A program made the translations under genes and the position numbers. Under the pieces are notes generated by a model. The model saw only the letters and a list, made by a program, of their open reading frames with translations, was not told where the DNA came from and did not search any database. This document shows positions 1 to 8,407 of a DNA stretch of 64,000 nucleotides, one piece after another (the stretch's first letter is position 1; every line of letters begins with the position of its first letter). The stretch covers positions 124,001 to 188,000 of the forward strand of contig JANQRS010000029.1 in the NCBI GenBank assembly GCA_028284445.1, in the 5' to 3' direction. Source of the DNA: Calditrichia bacterium (lineage in GTDB: Bacteria > Calditrichota > Calditrichia > RBG-13-44-9 > J075).

Positions 1-13
1 GTGGACAGGCGAA

Positions 14-3004
14 TTATGGCTTAATAATAATCCCCTTTTGACGATGCCCGTTCATTTTTACGGTAAAGGGATTGTCGAAGCGCAGATGCCGGGTATACTG
101 CATCGCTTCCACCGCTTTTTGTTCGGTGAGCCAGTCCCAATCTATTGAGGCTTCTGCCTTGGATGTAATGGTGAAATAGCCGGTCATAAACGAGGTGATG
201 TTCTGGAAGAAGTGTGATCCCTGCGAGGGCATTACTTCAAAATCCTTAAAGCTGCTTTCGATGATGACCCTGGCACCGGAGATTTGCTCCCACTTCACCG
301 GAATACCCAACCAGGGATCCATAGACCCCCAGCGGCCAACGCCGATTAACAGGTATGGGCGATCCTCGGCTACCAGCTTTTTGTTAAAATGATAGACCTC
401 GTTTGCTACCTGACGGCTGCGGGATCGTTCATATGTCTCGTAGTCGACGATCACCACATCATGCAGATTGTCAATCAGGCCATTGCCCAATACCATATTG
501 CTGCGACAAAGCAGGCTGGAGGCATCACCATGATCAACATCCAGCTGTTCCAGTTCCCGATTGATAACCAGAGGTCGCATCTGCAAAACCCCAAATTCCA
601 GGGGCTGGCCGTGGCGCGGTGACATATTCACCGCAAATTCAATTTCAACCGGACTTCCCATACCCTTACGTCCCAATTCCAGCAGCATCTCGAGAATTTC
701 CGGCAAGGGAAAGATCTTCTGTTTGAGAATCGGGGCAAAGCTCACGAGGCGACTTCCGTCCCGGGAAATACCATCATATATCGCATGATTTTCGTACGAA
801 TAAGTTGAGCCAACGTGGGCTAGCGTGCCGTCATTTTCGGCGGTATTAATATCGTAAGTCTTCAAGAGATTATTATAAGATGCAATGTTTTTGTCAAGCT
901 TAACGCCGAGGTTGAGGGCATAAAATTTTTGCTGCCCGTTTTTCAACGCATGATCGATATTGTAAAACAATGGAATATGTCGCGGATGTTTTGGCGAGAA
1001 TTTGATGGTCTTGCCACCTTCTACGACCGTTTGCCCCAAACCGAGAGCGACGGAAATAATGCCGTCATCAGCCTTCTGCGGTTTAATCGGATAGAAATTA
1101 TGCGAACGGGCAACGCCGGAGAAATCCGGATAGAAGCGATTCTCGTGACTGGTACCAATCATCTTCTGAATAATGACCGCCATTTTTTCTTCTTCCAGGC
1201 GATATGAGGTGATCTTCATATAGTCTTTTGTGCGCTGGTAGAAGATCGAGGCATAGACACATTTGATGGCATTCAGCAATTCATGCAGGCGAACGTTGGC
1301 ATTGTGATGATTATTCGGCAGCATGAAGGTGTCATAAACTCCGGCGAATGGGTGATACTGGCTGTCTTCCAGGAGGCTTGATGAGCGAACCGCCAGGGGC
1401 GTGCGAATCAGGTCAAGAAATTGAGCGAGTTGCCGCAAAACTTCATCAGGGAAACGCATCCCAACCATAAAGCGCTTGATGATTTCTTCGTCGTTGTCCG
1501 CAGAAAGTGCAAAGGTGCGCAAATCGTTTTCATCGACGAAGTAATCAAAAACATCAGTGCCCAGTACAACGCCGGGCGGAACCTGGATCGAAGTGTTTTC
1601 AAACTTGTCCAGTTTTTCACGGATGGAGAGACTATTGAGCGTCAGATTCACAAAACTCAGGCCTCTGGCCTTCCCGCCAAGGGAGCCACCGCCGATTCTT
1701 GCAAAGCTGTTTTGCGGATCGAAGGATTCTTTACGGAAGTCGGTGATGGTACCACGTTGCCGCAATTTGCGATAGTTGCGCAGTGAAGCAATAAGGTCCT
1801 GGCGAAGATCGTTTACGGATTGATATTGCGATAGCTTCTTCGGGCGCAGCTTGTGGGCCAGCCAAAATTCTGTCCGCGCCTTTAGCCAGTTCGAAAAGTG
1901 ATTGCCTGCCGCGTGGTATTCAAGGCTGTCTTCCGGGATCACGTATAGCTGTTGTTCGAGAGACAGAAGGTCTTGCGCACGGCCGACCTCTTTACCGTCC
2001 GGTGTTTTAAACAAGAACTCTCCAAAACTGAATTGCTCCACCATAAAGTGGCGCAGGTCGCCAAGGAAGGTCGGAGAGTCCTTTAAGAGAAACGACGCCC
2101 CAAGTTCGTGCGCTTTCTCCTCATTCTTGGCCCGATTTGACTGCAGCAGGATGGGAATATCTTCCCGAAATGACTTTATCTCTTCTGCAAATTCCAGCCC
2201 GGCCCTGGGATTCTGTTTTCCGTTGCGCTGGAAGTTTACATCCGATATGATACCGAGAATATAGTCTTCATACTTCTTCAGAAATTCCTGCGCCTGTTCG
2301 TAGTTGGTGGCCAGCAAAATTTTGGGGCGAGCGCGCATGCGCAGGTAGCGATCCGACAGGTTGATTCCTTCAGATATCAGGCGCATGGATTGCTTCAATA
2401 ATTCCGTATAGATAATGGGCAGGAAGGATGAGTAGTAGCGAACACTGTCTTCTACCAGGATGATCGTTTGAACGCCTACCATCTGCGTGTCGTGGTCGAC
2501 ATTCATATGATCTTCTACGTGTTTGATGATGCCGACCAGGATGCGGAAATCACCCTGCCAGACAAAGGTCCGGTGAAATAGTGTATTATGCTGGCTGGAA
2601 ACCACGGAAGCCATTTCCCGGTTGTCGTAGGCGAGCAGGACAATGGGAATATTGAGATCCGACTCCTTGATCATCTTCGCAAAAGCGATCACATCCATGT
2701 CTTCGATATGAGGTGTGGTGATGATCAAATCGAAGCGCTTGTCTGTCTTTGCCAGCTCAAGCGCTTCTTTACCACTGGAAACCCGGGTTAGTTCAGGTGA
2801 GTGGCTCAGATTGAGCCCCTTATATTCATCCCGAATTAACTCGTAAAGTCTTCCATCTTCTTCAAATAAATAAAGGTCGTATGGGCTGGAGACCAAAATG
2901 ATATCACGAATCCTGTGATGCATCAAATTTTGGAACACCTGCAGATGAGAGCCAAAATTGTGTCCCAAAGATAAGGAATCTCCCTTTCGCTTGATCTCTG
3001 TCAT
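14..3004 (-). CDS. Double-receiver protein with PPDK-type ATP-grasp domain
   Basis: About 996 residues. Two response-regulator-like regions lie at about residues 33-150 and 178-325, followed by a pyruvate-phosphate-dikinase N-terminal (ATP-grasp) domain at about 437-830 with GGGSLGGKARG and LAVRSSSLLED motifs. In the first receiver the usual phosphoacceptor Asp position reads Thr (DLIITTPH); the second keeps an acidic LVEDS, an Asp in ISDVNF and a Lys in LLKDS, so it may be phosphorylated. I see no swivelling phosphohistidine domain (no TSHAA-like motif) and no PEP-binding barrel, so this is not a complete PEP synthase or PPDK. I placed the start at an ATG preceded by AAGGA rather than at the ATG eight codons upstream. 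It follows gdhA by 13 bp on the same strand, so the two are probably co-transcribed. Substrate and role are unknown. Confidence 0.8.
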   Translation of the reverse strand: MTEIKRKGDSLSLGHNFGSHLQVFQNLMHHRIRDIILVSSPYDLYLFEEDGRLYELIRDEYKGLNLSHSPELTRVSSGKEALELAKTDKRFDLIITTPHIEDMDVIAFAKMIKESDLNIPIVLLAYDNREMASVVSSQHNTLFHRTFVWQGDFRILVGIIKHVEDHMNVDHDTQMVGVQTIILVEDSVRYYSSFLPIIYTELLKQSMRLISEGINLSDRYLRMRARPKILLATNYEQAQEFLKKYEDYILGIISDVNFQRNGKQNPRAGLEFAEEIKSFREDIPILLQSNRAKNEEKAHELGASFLLKDSPTFLGDLRHFMVEQFSFGEFLFKTPDGKEVGRAQDLLSLEQQLYVIPEDSLEYHAAGNHFSNWLKARTEFWLAHKLRPKKLSQYQSVNDLRQDLIASLRNYRKLRQRGTITDFRKESFDPQNSFARIGGGSLGGKARGLSFVNLTLNSLSIREKLDKFENTSIQVPPGVVLGTDVFDYFVDENDLRTFALSADNDEEIIKRFMVGMRFPDEVLRQLAQFLDLIRTPLAVRSSSLLEDSQYHPFAGVYDTFMLPNNHHNANVRLHELLNAIKCVYASIFYQRTKDYMKITSYRLEEEKMAVIIQKMIGTSHENRFYPDFSGVARSHNFYPIKPQKADDGIISVALGLGQTVVEGGKTIKFSPKHPRHIPLFYNIDHALKNGQQKFYALNLGVKLDKNIASYNNLLKTYDINTAENDGTLAHVGSTYSYENHAIYDGISRDGSRLVSFAPILKQKIFPLPEILEMLLELGRKGMGSPVEIEFAVNMSPRHGQPLEFGVLQMRPLVINRELEQLDVDHGDASSLLCRSNMVLGNGLIDNLHDVVIVDYETYERSRSRQVANEVYHFNKKLVAEDRPYLLIGVGRWGSMDPWLGIPVKWEQISGARVIIESSFKDFEVMPSQGSHFFQNITSFMTGYFTITSKAEASIDWDWLTEQKAVEAMQYTRHLRFDNPFTVKMNGHRQKGIIIKP

Positions 3005-3017
3005 TAAGCTTTCCTTT

Positions 3018-4379
3018 TTACACAACACCCTGGTCGAGCATGGCGTCTGCTACCTTAAGGAATCCGCCGATATTGGCGCCATTTACGTAATTATACGGCG
3101 TACCGAATCGTTCTGCAACTTCCACGCAGGTTGAGTGAATATTCTTCATGATATTCTGAAGGCGCTCGTCCACTTCTTCGCGCGACCACGGCACACGCAT
3201 GCTGTTTTGAGACATTTCCAAACCGGAAACTGCGACACCGCCGGCGTTGGCTGCCTTTCCCGGGCCAAAGAGGATGCGCTTTTCGAGCAGGGCATGGATT
3301 CCTTCAGCAGAGGTCGCCATATTCGATCCTTCGGAAACCAGATAGACGCCCCCTTTAACGAGGTTGTTGGCATCATTCGCATTGATTTCGTTCTGGGTCG
3401 CACTGGGAAATGCGCAATCTGCCTTGTGCAGCCAAAGCGGATTATGATCCAGGTCCGGATTTACCTCTGAATAAACAGCCTTCTTATATTTTTCGATATA
3501 TTCTTTAATTCGGCCACGACGACGATTTTTTAATTCCATAACGAAATTTAGTTTGTCGGTATCGATACCGTCTTCATCATATATGTATCCTGATGAGTCT
3601 GAGAGGGTAACCACTTTGGCGCCCAGCTCAATAAGTTTTTGAGTGGTAAATTGTGCTACATTGCCGCTGCCGGATACCAGGCAAATCTTGCCTTCCAGGC
3701 TCTCGCCGCGGGTGCCGATCATCTCCTGGGCAAAATAGACGTTGCCATAACCCGTGGCTTCCGGGCGAATAAGCGAGCCGCCCCAATTGAGGCCTTTGCC
3801 GGTCAAAACGCCGGTAAATTCATTGCGAATGCGCTTGTACTGACCAAAGAGGAAACCGATTTCCCGCGCGCCCACGCCAATGTCGCCAGCCGGGACGTCC
3901 GTATCGGGTCCAATATGACGGGATAGCTCCGTCATAAAGCTCTGACAAAATCTCATTACTTCATTATCACTCTTGCCTTTAGGGTCAAAGTCGGACCCAC
4001 CTTTACCACCGCCCATAGGCAGAGTTGTCAGGCTATTCTTAAAGACTTGTTCGAAGGCCAAAAACTTCAAAATGCCGAGATTAACAGATGGATGAAAACG
4101 CAGTCCACCCTTATAAGGGCCGATGGTGCTATTCATCTCGACCCGAAATCCTCGATTAATTTGAACCTCGCCCTGATCATCAACCCAGGGAACCCGAAAC
4201 AGGATAACACGCTCAGGTTCAATAATCCTTTCCAGAATTTTGGCAGACCGATATTCGGGGTGGCGCTCAATAACCAGGCTGAGGGATTCCGCGACTTCCT
4301 GTACTGCCTGATGAAATTCGGGTTCACTCGGATTCTTCGCTTTGACTTCAGCCATCAAATTATCAACGAAGGTGCTCAT
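3018..4379 (-). CDS. gdhA: NADP-type glutamate dehydrogenase
   Basis: Catalyses reductive amination of 2-oxoglutarate to glutamate in the cytoplasm, linking nitrogen assimilation to the TCA cycle. The protein is 453 residues, normal for the hexameric family of about 450. Visible landmarks are the substrate-binding PMGGGKGGSDFDPKG with its catalytic lysine near residue 125, the PAGDIGVG segment, the nucleotide-binding SGSGNVAQF and the C-terminal NAGGVAVSGLEMSQN. The chosen ATG has GAGGT six bases upstream; an in-frame extension of 25 codons is not family-like. The receiver/ATP-grasp gene follows immediately. The cofactor preference is inferred from overall resemblance to the E. coli enzyme. 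Confidence 0.95.
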   Translation of the reverse strand: MSTFVDNLMAEVKAKNPSEPEFHQAVQEVAESLSLVIERHPEYRSAKILERIIEPERVILFRVPWVDDQGEVQINRGFRVEMNSTIGPYKGGLRFHPSVNLGILKFLAFEQVFKNSLTTLPMGGGKGGSDFDPKGKSDNEVMRFCQSFMTELSRHIGPDTDVPAGDIGVGAREIGFLFGQYKRIRNEFTGVLTGKGLNWGGSLIRPEATGYGNVYFAQEMIGTRGESLEGKICLVSGSGNVAQFTTQKLIELGAKVVTLSDSSGYIYDEDGIDTDKLNFVMELKNRRRGRIKEYIEKYKKAVYSEVNPDLDHNPLWLHKADCAFPSATQNEINANDANNLVKGGVYLVSEGSNMATSAEGIHALLEKRILFGPGKAANAGGVAVSGLEMSQNSMRVPWSREEVDERLQNIMKNIHSTCVEVAERFGTPYNYVNGANIGGFLKVADAMLDQGVV

Positions 4380-4612
4380 ACTGACCTCATGGTAAGTGAT
4401 TAGTTGTGGTGTAACGGTTAATAGGAGAAATAGACGAATACCTGATCGACGCATTCGTTATTTCCAGTGGCAATTTGGCAATATTACAGGCAATTAACAT
4501 CGACACGGACTCCGGGAATTGCTGTCTTGCAGGAATCTGGATTTGTGCAGGATGAGCAACCTATAAAAACGTTAAACGACATTCAAGGAATTTCTGAAAA
4601 GGATCTCTGATA

Positions 4613-4711
4613 TTAGGGTACCGGACAAATGCCCAGACTGATTTGCCAAAGAAAAGACCCGATAATTATCATAATAATCAACGCTTTAGCTAGCTTTTGT
4701 ACGAACTGCAT
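4613..4711 (-). CDS. Candidate 32-residue membrane peptide
   Basis: A short frame in the gap upstream of gdhA encodes 32 residues: a start MQFVQKLAK with two lysines, then a continuous hydrophobic run ALIIMIIIGSFLW long enough to span or insert into a membrane, ending CPVP. CGGAG lies seven bases before the ATG. No family is recognised. It could instead be chance in a relatively AT-rich gap; the good ribosome-binding site and the basic-then-hydrophobic pattern are the only evidence. Confidence 0.35.
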   Translation of the reverse strand: MQFVQKLAKALIIMIIIGSFLWQISLGICPVP

Positions 4712-4917
4712 TTTTCTGCTCCGAAAAATAAATAAAATAAAATTCCAAATATCCCGGTTTGATTCTAAAGTTATAATAGAAGTTAATGAAACATAGATAG
4801 CGATGTCAATAAAACTCGACTCTCAGGTATACCCTGCGGTGCGGGGAGGAATAGGAGATAGGCAAGACTTTGTTTATCTCCTTTTTTATTTTTCGCATCC
4901 GGGCACTTTTTAGCTTT

Positions 4918-5005
4918 GCTTTGTCATTCCCGAAGGCTTTTATCGGGAATCCATGCTAGCTGAGTGGAATGGATGCCCGATTACTGCATTCGGGCATGAC
5001 AAAGC
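4918..5005. repeat. Nested palindromic element (MITE/REP-like)
   Basis: Outer arms GCTTTGTCATTCCCGAA and TTCGGGCATGACAAAGC are inverted repeats with 16 of 17 bases matching. Inside them TCGGGAATCCAT and ATGGATGCCCGA form a second inverted pair matching 11 of 12. The whole 88 bp could fold as a cruciform. It carries no gene. The rest of the gap from 4380 to 5208 shows nothing else beyond the possible small peptide. Confidence 0.7.
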
Positions 5006-5208
5006 AGGGATTTGCGTAGCTCTTAGATTATGGTGATAACCTATTTTCTCTGCGATTACCCCTTATTTGATATTTTGTAACCTTCCGTAAAACCTTACGT
5101 ATACTTTTCGTTGATATTTCCGGCCAGCTGGAAGCTAATTTAGCTGGAGGCACGTCTCGCCTTGCAATTAACTAGATCATCATGGGGAAACCGACGAAGG
5201 AGATAGTC

Positions 5209-7632
5209 ATGAGTAGGATAAGTACTGCTGTGCTCTGCACCTGGTTGATGGTGCTGCTATTAGGTGCCGTGTATGCCGAGGACGATTCGGATAAGGCGCG
5301 TACGTCGTGGCCACAGTGGCGAGGCTTAATGCAAGATAATAAGTCAGCTGCAACCGGGGTTTTTGATTTTGATAAAGGGGATGGGTTAAAAGTTGCCTGG
5401 AAAGTGCCAATCGGTGAAGGCTATTCCAGCGTGTCAATTGCTAATAATCGTGCTGTCACCATGTATGCAAAGGATGGCAATGACGTGCTTGTTGCTTTTG
5501 ATGCAACAAGCGGAAACAAGCTTTGGCAGTATGTGATTAATGATCTCTACGTTGGTAAAGGTGGCTCTGAGGATGGTCCCAGCTCAACCCCGCTGCTCGA
5601 TGGGGACTACGTATTCGCCTTGGGACGCAAGGGCAAGTTGTTTGCTCTAGACGCTCAGAGCGGAAAAGAATTGTGGAGCCGCAATGTCATCGAAATGGAC
5701 GAGGCGCAGGAACCGTTTCATGGATTTACTACCTCGCCGGTCGTTCACAATAATGTGCTGATCCTGGAAACAGGCGGCAAGAAAACCAATGCGATTTCCG
5801 GTTTTGACAAGAAGACCGGGAAATTATTGTGGAGCAATGGTCAGGACGAAGTGCAATATCATTCTCCCCTGCTGGCGAAGCTTGGTGGTGTCACACAGGT
5901 TATTGCTTCCGGTAGCCAATATTTGTTTGGCGTAGATCCGCAAGATGGCAAAAAATTGTGGGAATATCATCATAAAGGCCGCGGCGGCAGCGTCAATCCG
6001 GTTCAGGTAGATGATCAGCATATGCTGGTGCCGATTGCCTGGAATGAAGCGGCGATGGTCAAGGTGAGCAAAGGTGCTGATGGCTATGTCGCTGAAGAAT
6101 TATGGAAGACCCGTCATATTAAGCGGTCCTGGAATGTGCCGGTATATCATGAAGGACATTTTTATGGCTATAGCGGTCGATTTCTTACCTGCGTCAATGC
6201 GGAAAATGGCGAGACAGTATGGAAGTCGCGTCCGCCCGGTGATGGGTTCACGATTCTTGTTGACAATCACCTGGTAGTGCTGACCAAGAAAGGCACGCTT
6301 CATGTGGCGCCGGCGTCTCCGGCAGGTTATGAAGAAAAAGCGAACATACAATTGTTTGAGCGTCCGGCCTGGTCACCGCCGAGTTTTGCAAACGGTCGGA
6401 TCTACGCGCGAAGCTACTCGGAAATAGCCAGCGTTGATATTAGCAAGGTTGATAAGGCAATTACTATCGCCAAAGCAAAGAAGAAAACCGTCGCACCGGG
6501 ATCGAAGTTCAATCAGTTTGTATCCAAAGTCAAGCAAGCTTCGAATAAGAAGATGCTGATTGACGACTTTATGAAGCAGCACACCTCCTCGCCAATTATT
6601 GAAGGTGACAATCTTGCGCATTTCATTTATCGCGGAGACGTTAAGGATTTGGTGATTTCCGGGGATATGTTCGAGACCGGCGCTGACGAAACCATGAATC
6701 GTATCGACGGCACTGACTTTTACTATTTTACGGTTGAGTTGGAAGCGGATGCACATATCGGCTATCAACTAACGCGAAATTTTGAAGAACGAATCACCGA
6801 TCCCCTGAATTCGCGCAAGGTGACTTCTTTCAACGGGGAAGAATCTGAATTTGCCATGCCGAAATGGCGTAAACCGCTGCATCTGAAAGAAGCCGCCGCC
6901 GGGAAAAAGGGAACATTGAAAGATCTCAAATTCAAGAGCGAAATCCTGGGCAATGAGCGTACGGTTCAGGTATATTTGCCGAAGGGATATGATACATCGA
7001 CGCGCAAATACCCGACTGTATATGTCAACTATGGCCGTATGGCTGTCGATTTTGGAAACATGCCGAATTCGCTGGACAACTTAATTGCCGAGGGCAAGAT
7101 TGACCCGGTTATTGCCGTTTTTGTTCACCGCTCTCCCAATGGCCGTGAAGCATTTCAGGAATATGCCCGTAACGCCAAGGCCAACTATGCCCGTATGATG
7201 GTCGAGGAATTGGTGCCCCATATTGACGCCAACTATCGCACGAATGCAAACGCGGATGCCCGCGCAGTGATGGGTGGTGATGAAGGTGGATTTAGCGCTA
7301 TCTATACCACCTTCAAGCATCCCGGCACTTTTGGTATGGTTGCCGGACAATCGGCGCATCTCCATAGCGCGGAAGGTGATGAACTGCGCGAAATGGTGCG
7401 TTCAGCAGCGCAGCAGCCGGTTCGCTTCTACCTTGATTGGGGTAAATATGATTATCGCAATGCGGCGGCTGAATACAGTTGGGGCGACAACAATCGCGAA
7501 TTCAAGAAGATTCTGAAAGATAAAGGCTATTCGGTCAGTGGTGGTCAGGTGAATGAAGGCTTTGGTTGGACAAGCTGGCGTACTCGTACCGACATTATCC
7601 TGGCAGATTTCTTTCCGGCGAAAAACATGTAG
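5209..7632 (+). CDS. Secreted PQQ-like beta-propeller fused to a pseudo-esterase domain
   Basis: 807 residues beginning with a signal peptide that ends near VYAEDD, so probably periplasmic or exported. Residues about 35-430 contain repeated propeller blades of the PQQ/pyrrolo-quinoline type (FDATSGNKLW, LDAQSGKELW, FDKKTGKLLW, VDPQDGKKLW, NAENGETVW). The C-terminal third resembles the enterochelin-esterase/esterase-D alpha/beta fold (EILGNERTVQVYLPKGYD, ELVPHIDANYRTN, RAVMGGDEGGFSAIY, HPGTFGMVAG). In that family the nucleophile motif is GxSxGG; here it is GGDEGG, with Asp691 in place of Ser. The terminal GGHxWxxW motif reads EGFGWTSW, with Phe785 in place of His. Hydrolase activity is therefore doubtful. 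The start was chosen at an ATG after AAGGAGAT, 27 bases inside the longest frame. Confidence 0.85.
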   Translation: MSRISTAVLCTWLMVLLLGAVYAEDDSDKARTSWPQWRGLMQDNKSAATGVFDFDKGDGLKVAWKVPIGEGYSSVSIANNRAVTMYAKDGNDVLVAFDATSGNKLWQYVINDLYVGKGGSEDGPSSTPLLDGDYVFALGRKGKLFALDAQSGKELWSRNVIEMDEAQEPFHGFTTSPVVHNNVLILETGGKKTNAISGFDKKTGKLLWSNGQDEVQYHSPLLAKLGGVTQVIASGSQYLFGVDPQDGKKLWEYHHKGRGGSVNPVQVDDQHMLVPIAWNEAAMVKVSKGADGYVAEELWKTRHIKRSWNVPVYHEGHFYGYSGRFLTCVNAENGETVWKSRPPGDGFTILVDNHLVVLTKKGTLHVAPASPAGYEEKANIQLFERPAWSPPSFANGRIYARSYSEIASVDISKVDKAITIAKAKKKTVAPGSKFNQFVSKVKQASNKKMLIDDFMKQHTSSPIIEGDNLAHFIYRGDVKDLVISGDMFETGADETMNRIDGTDFYYFTVELEADAHIGYQLTRNFEERITDPLNSRKVTSFNGEESEFAMPKWRKPLHLKEAAAGKKGTLKDLKFKSEILGNERTVQVYLPKGYDTSTRKYPTVYVNYGRMAVDFGNMPNSLDNLIAEGKIDPVIAVFVHRSPNGREAFQEYARNAKANYARMMVEELVPHIDANYRTNANADARAVMGGDEGGFSAIYTTFKHPGTFGMVAGQSAHLHSAEGDELREMVRSAAQQPVRFYLDWGKYDYRNAAAEYSWGDNNREFKKILKDKGYSVSGGQVNEGFGWTSWRTRTDIILADFFPAKNM

Positions 7633-7680
7633 TAAATTTGCAAATGGGCAAATCTGCAAGAAAAGATGTTGTAAGACCTC

Positions 7681-7701
7681 GTGCGCGGCTCTGTCGCGCA
7701 C
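7681..7701 (+). terminator. GC-rich hairpin after the propeller gene
   Basis: GTGCGCG and CGCGCAC pair perfectly around a seven-base loop 48 bp after the stop codon. There is no run of T afterwards, so it is a weak candidate for an intrinsic terminator or an mRNA end-stabilising hairpin. Confidence 0.4.
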
Positions 7702-7759
7702 GTTCTCGCCAATTGTTAAAACGTTGATCCGTCAAAAAGTTGTTGTCAGCTTTTGCATT

Positions 7760-7812
7760 CAACGCCTCAACGCCTCAACGCCTCAACGCCTCAACGCCTC
7801 AACGCCTCAACG
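7760..7812. repeat. Octamer tandem array CAACGCCT, 6.6 copies
   Basis: Six exact copies of the 8-bp unit CAACGCCT plus CAACG. The TGA stop codon of the minus-strand lipoprotein gene (7807-7809) lies inside the array. The same unit forms a longer array at 16039-16134. Confidence 0.95.
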
Positions 7813-8337
7813 ATAAAAATCCACCCAGTGAATTGAAAACTGCTCACCACAGTCAGCGAGGAATGCACTGCTTAGCGTTACTTCAAAATATTGACGAGGG
7901 AGTGGAAACTTGCTTTCCGGCGGCTCAATGTTCTGTTCGAGGGTAGTGCGCATGTATAGCGCCTGTCGGGCATCTAATTTTTCCCAGGATTGAGAACTCA
8001 CCGCTTTCATTTGCACACTTTGCAAAACTCTGCCCGGGCTGGAACTGGGCATCGAAATCTTGATGACAGATTTGTCACCTTCGATACGAAGGTTTTCCAG
8101 ACCGCCAAGGTAGAGGCGTAGTTTAACGGATTTCGGCCAACTACCATCCACGACTGCGACTTCCGCACGGCCAATGCCTGTCTGCGAAAAAAAACTGATT
8201 ATCGCTTCGTCGCTTGTGACATTCGTAGCAGAATAATCACCGCTTTGGTCTGTGTTTACTCGATAGCCCGGCAAATTTGTTCTCCCGTTTGAACATGCAA
8301 GAAACAGACAACAAATGAAAAGGATAGCTGTTCGCAA
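7807..8337 (-). CDS. Small lipoprotein, function unknown
   Basis: 176 residues starting with a lipoprotein signal: MRTAILF, a hydrophobic core and the lipobox LFLAC, so the mature protein would be lipid-anchored at Cys15. No domain is recognised. The start codon is TTG, with GAGGAG seven bases upstream; no ATG fits the signal peptide. The gene is downstream of the ABC-F gene on the same strand, separated by a perfect palindrome (8359-8402) that may end the upstream transcript. Its last codons run into the octamer array. Confidence 0.75.
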   Translation of the reverse strand: MRTAILFICCLFLACSNGRTNLPGYRVNTDQSGDYSATNVTSDEAIISFFSQTGIGRAEVAVVDGSWPKSVKLRLYLGGLENLRIEGDKSVIKISMPSSSPGRVLQSVQMKAVSSQSWEKLDARQALYMRTTLEQNIEPPESKFPLPRQYFEVTLSSAFLADCGEQFSIHWVDFYR

Positions 8338-8358
8338 ATTGTTCTCCTCATCTTCTGC

Positions 8359-8402
8359 AATCCCCCCTCTATCTCCCCCCGGGGGGAGATAGAGGGGGGA
8401 TT
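8359..8402. repeat. Palindrome family A, copy 1 (perfect)
   Basis: A perfect 44-bp palindrome with 22-bp arms starting AATCCCCCCTCT and meeting at CCCCCCGGGGGG, without a loop. It sits six bases beyond the stop codon of the ABC-F gene. Other family members are at 17684, 23450, 51134 and 59032. Confidence 0.95.
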
Positions 8403-8407
8403 GTATC

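Noticed and set aside
7740..7816. Open frames on the plus strand through the CAACGCCT array coding for NASTPQRL-type peptides
   Set aside because: They are the translation of an octamer tandem repeat that is open in all frames on this strand; no ribosome-binding site and no family support.
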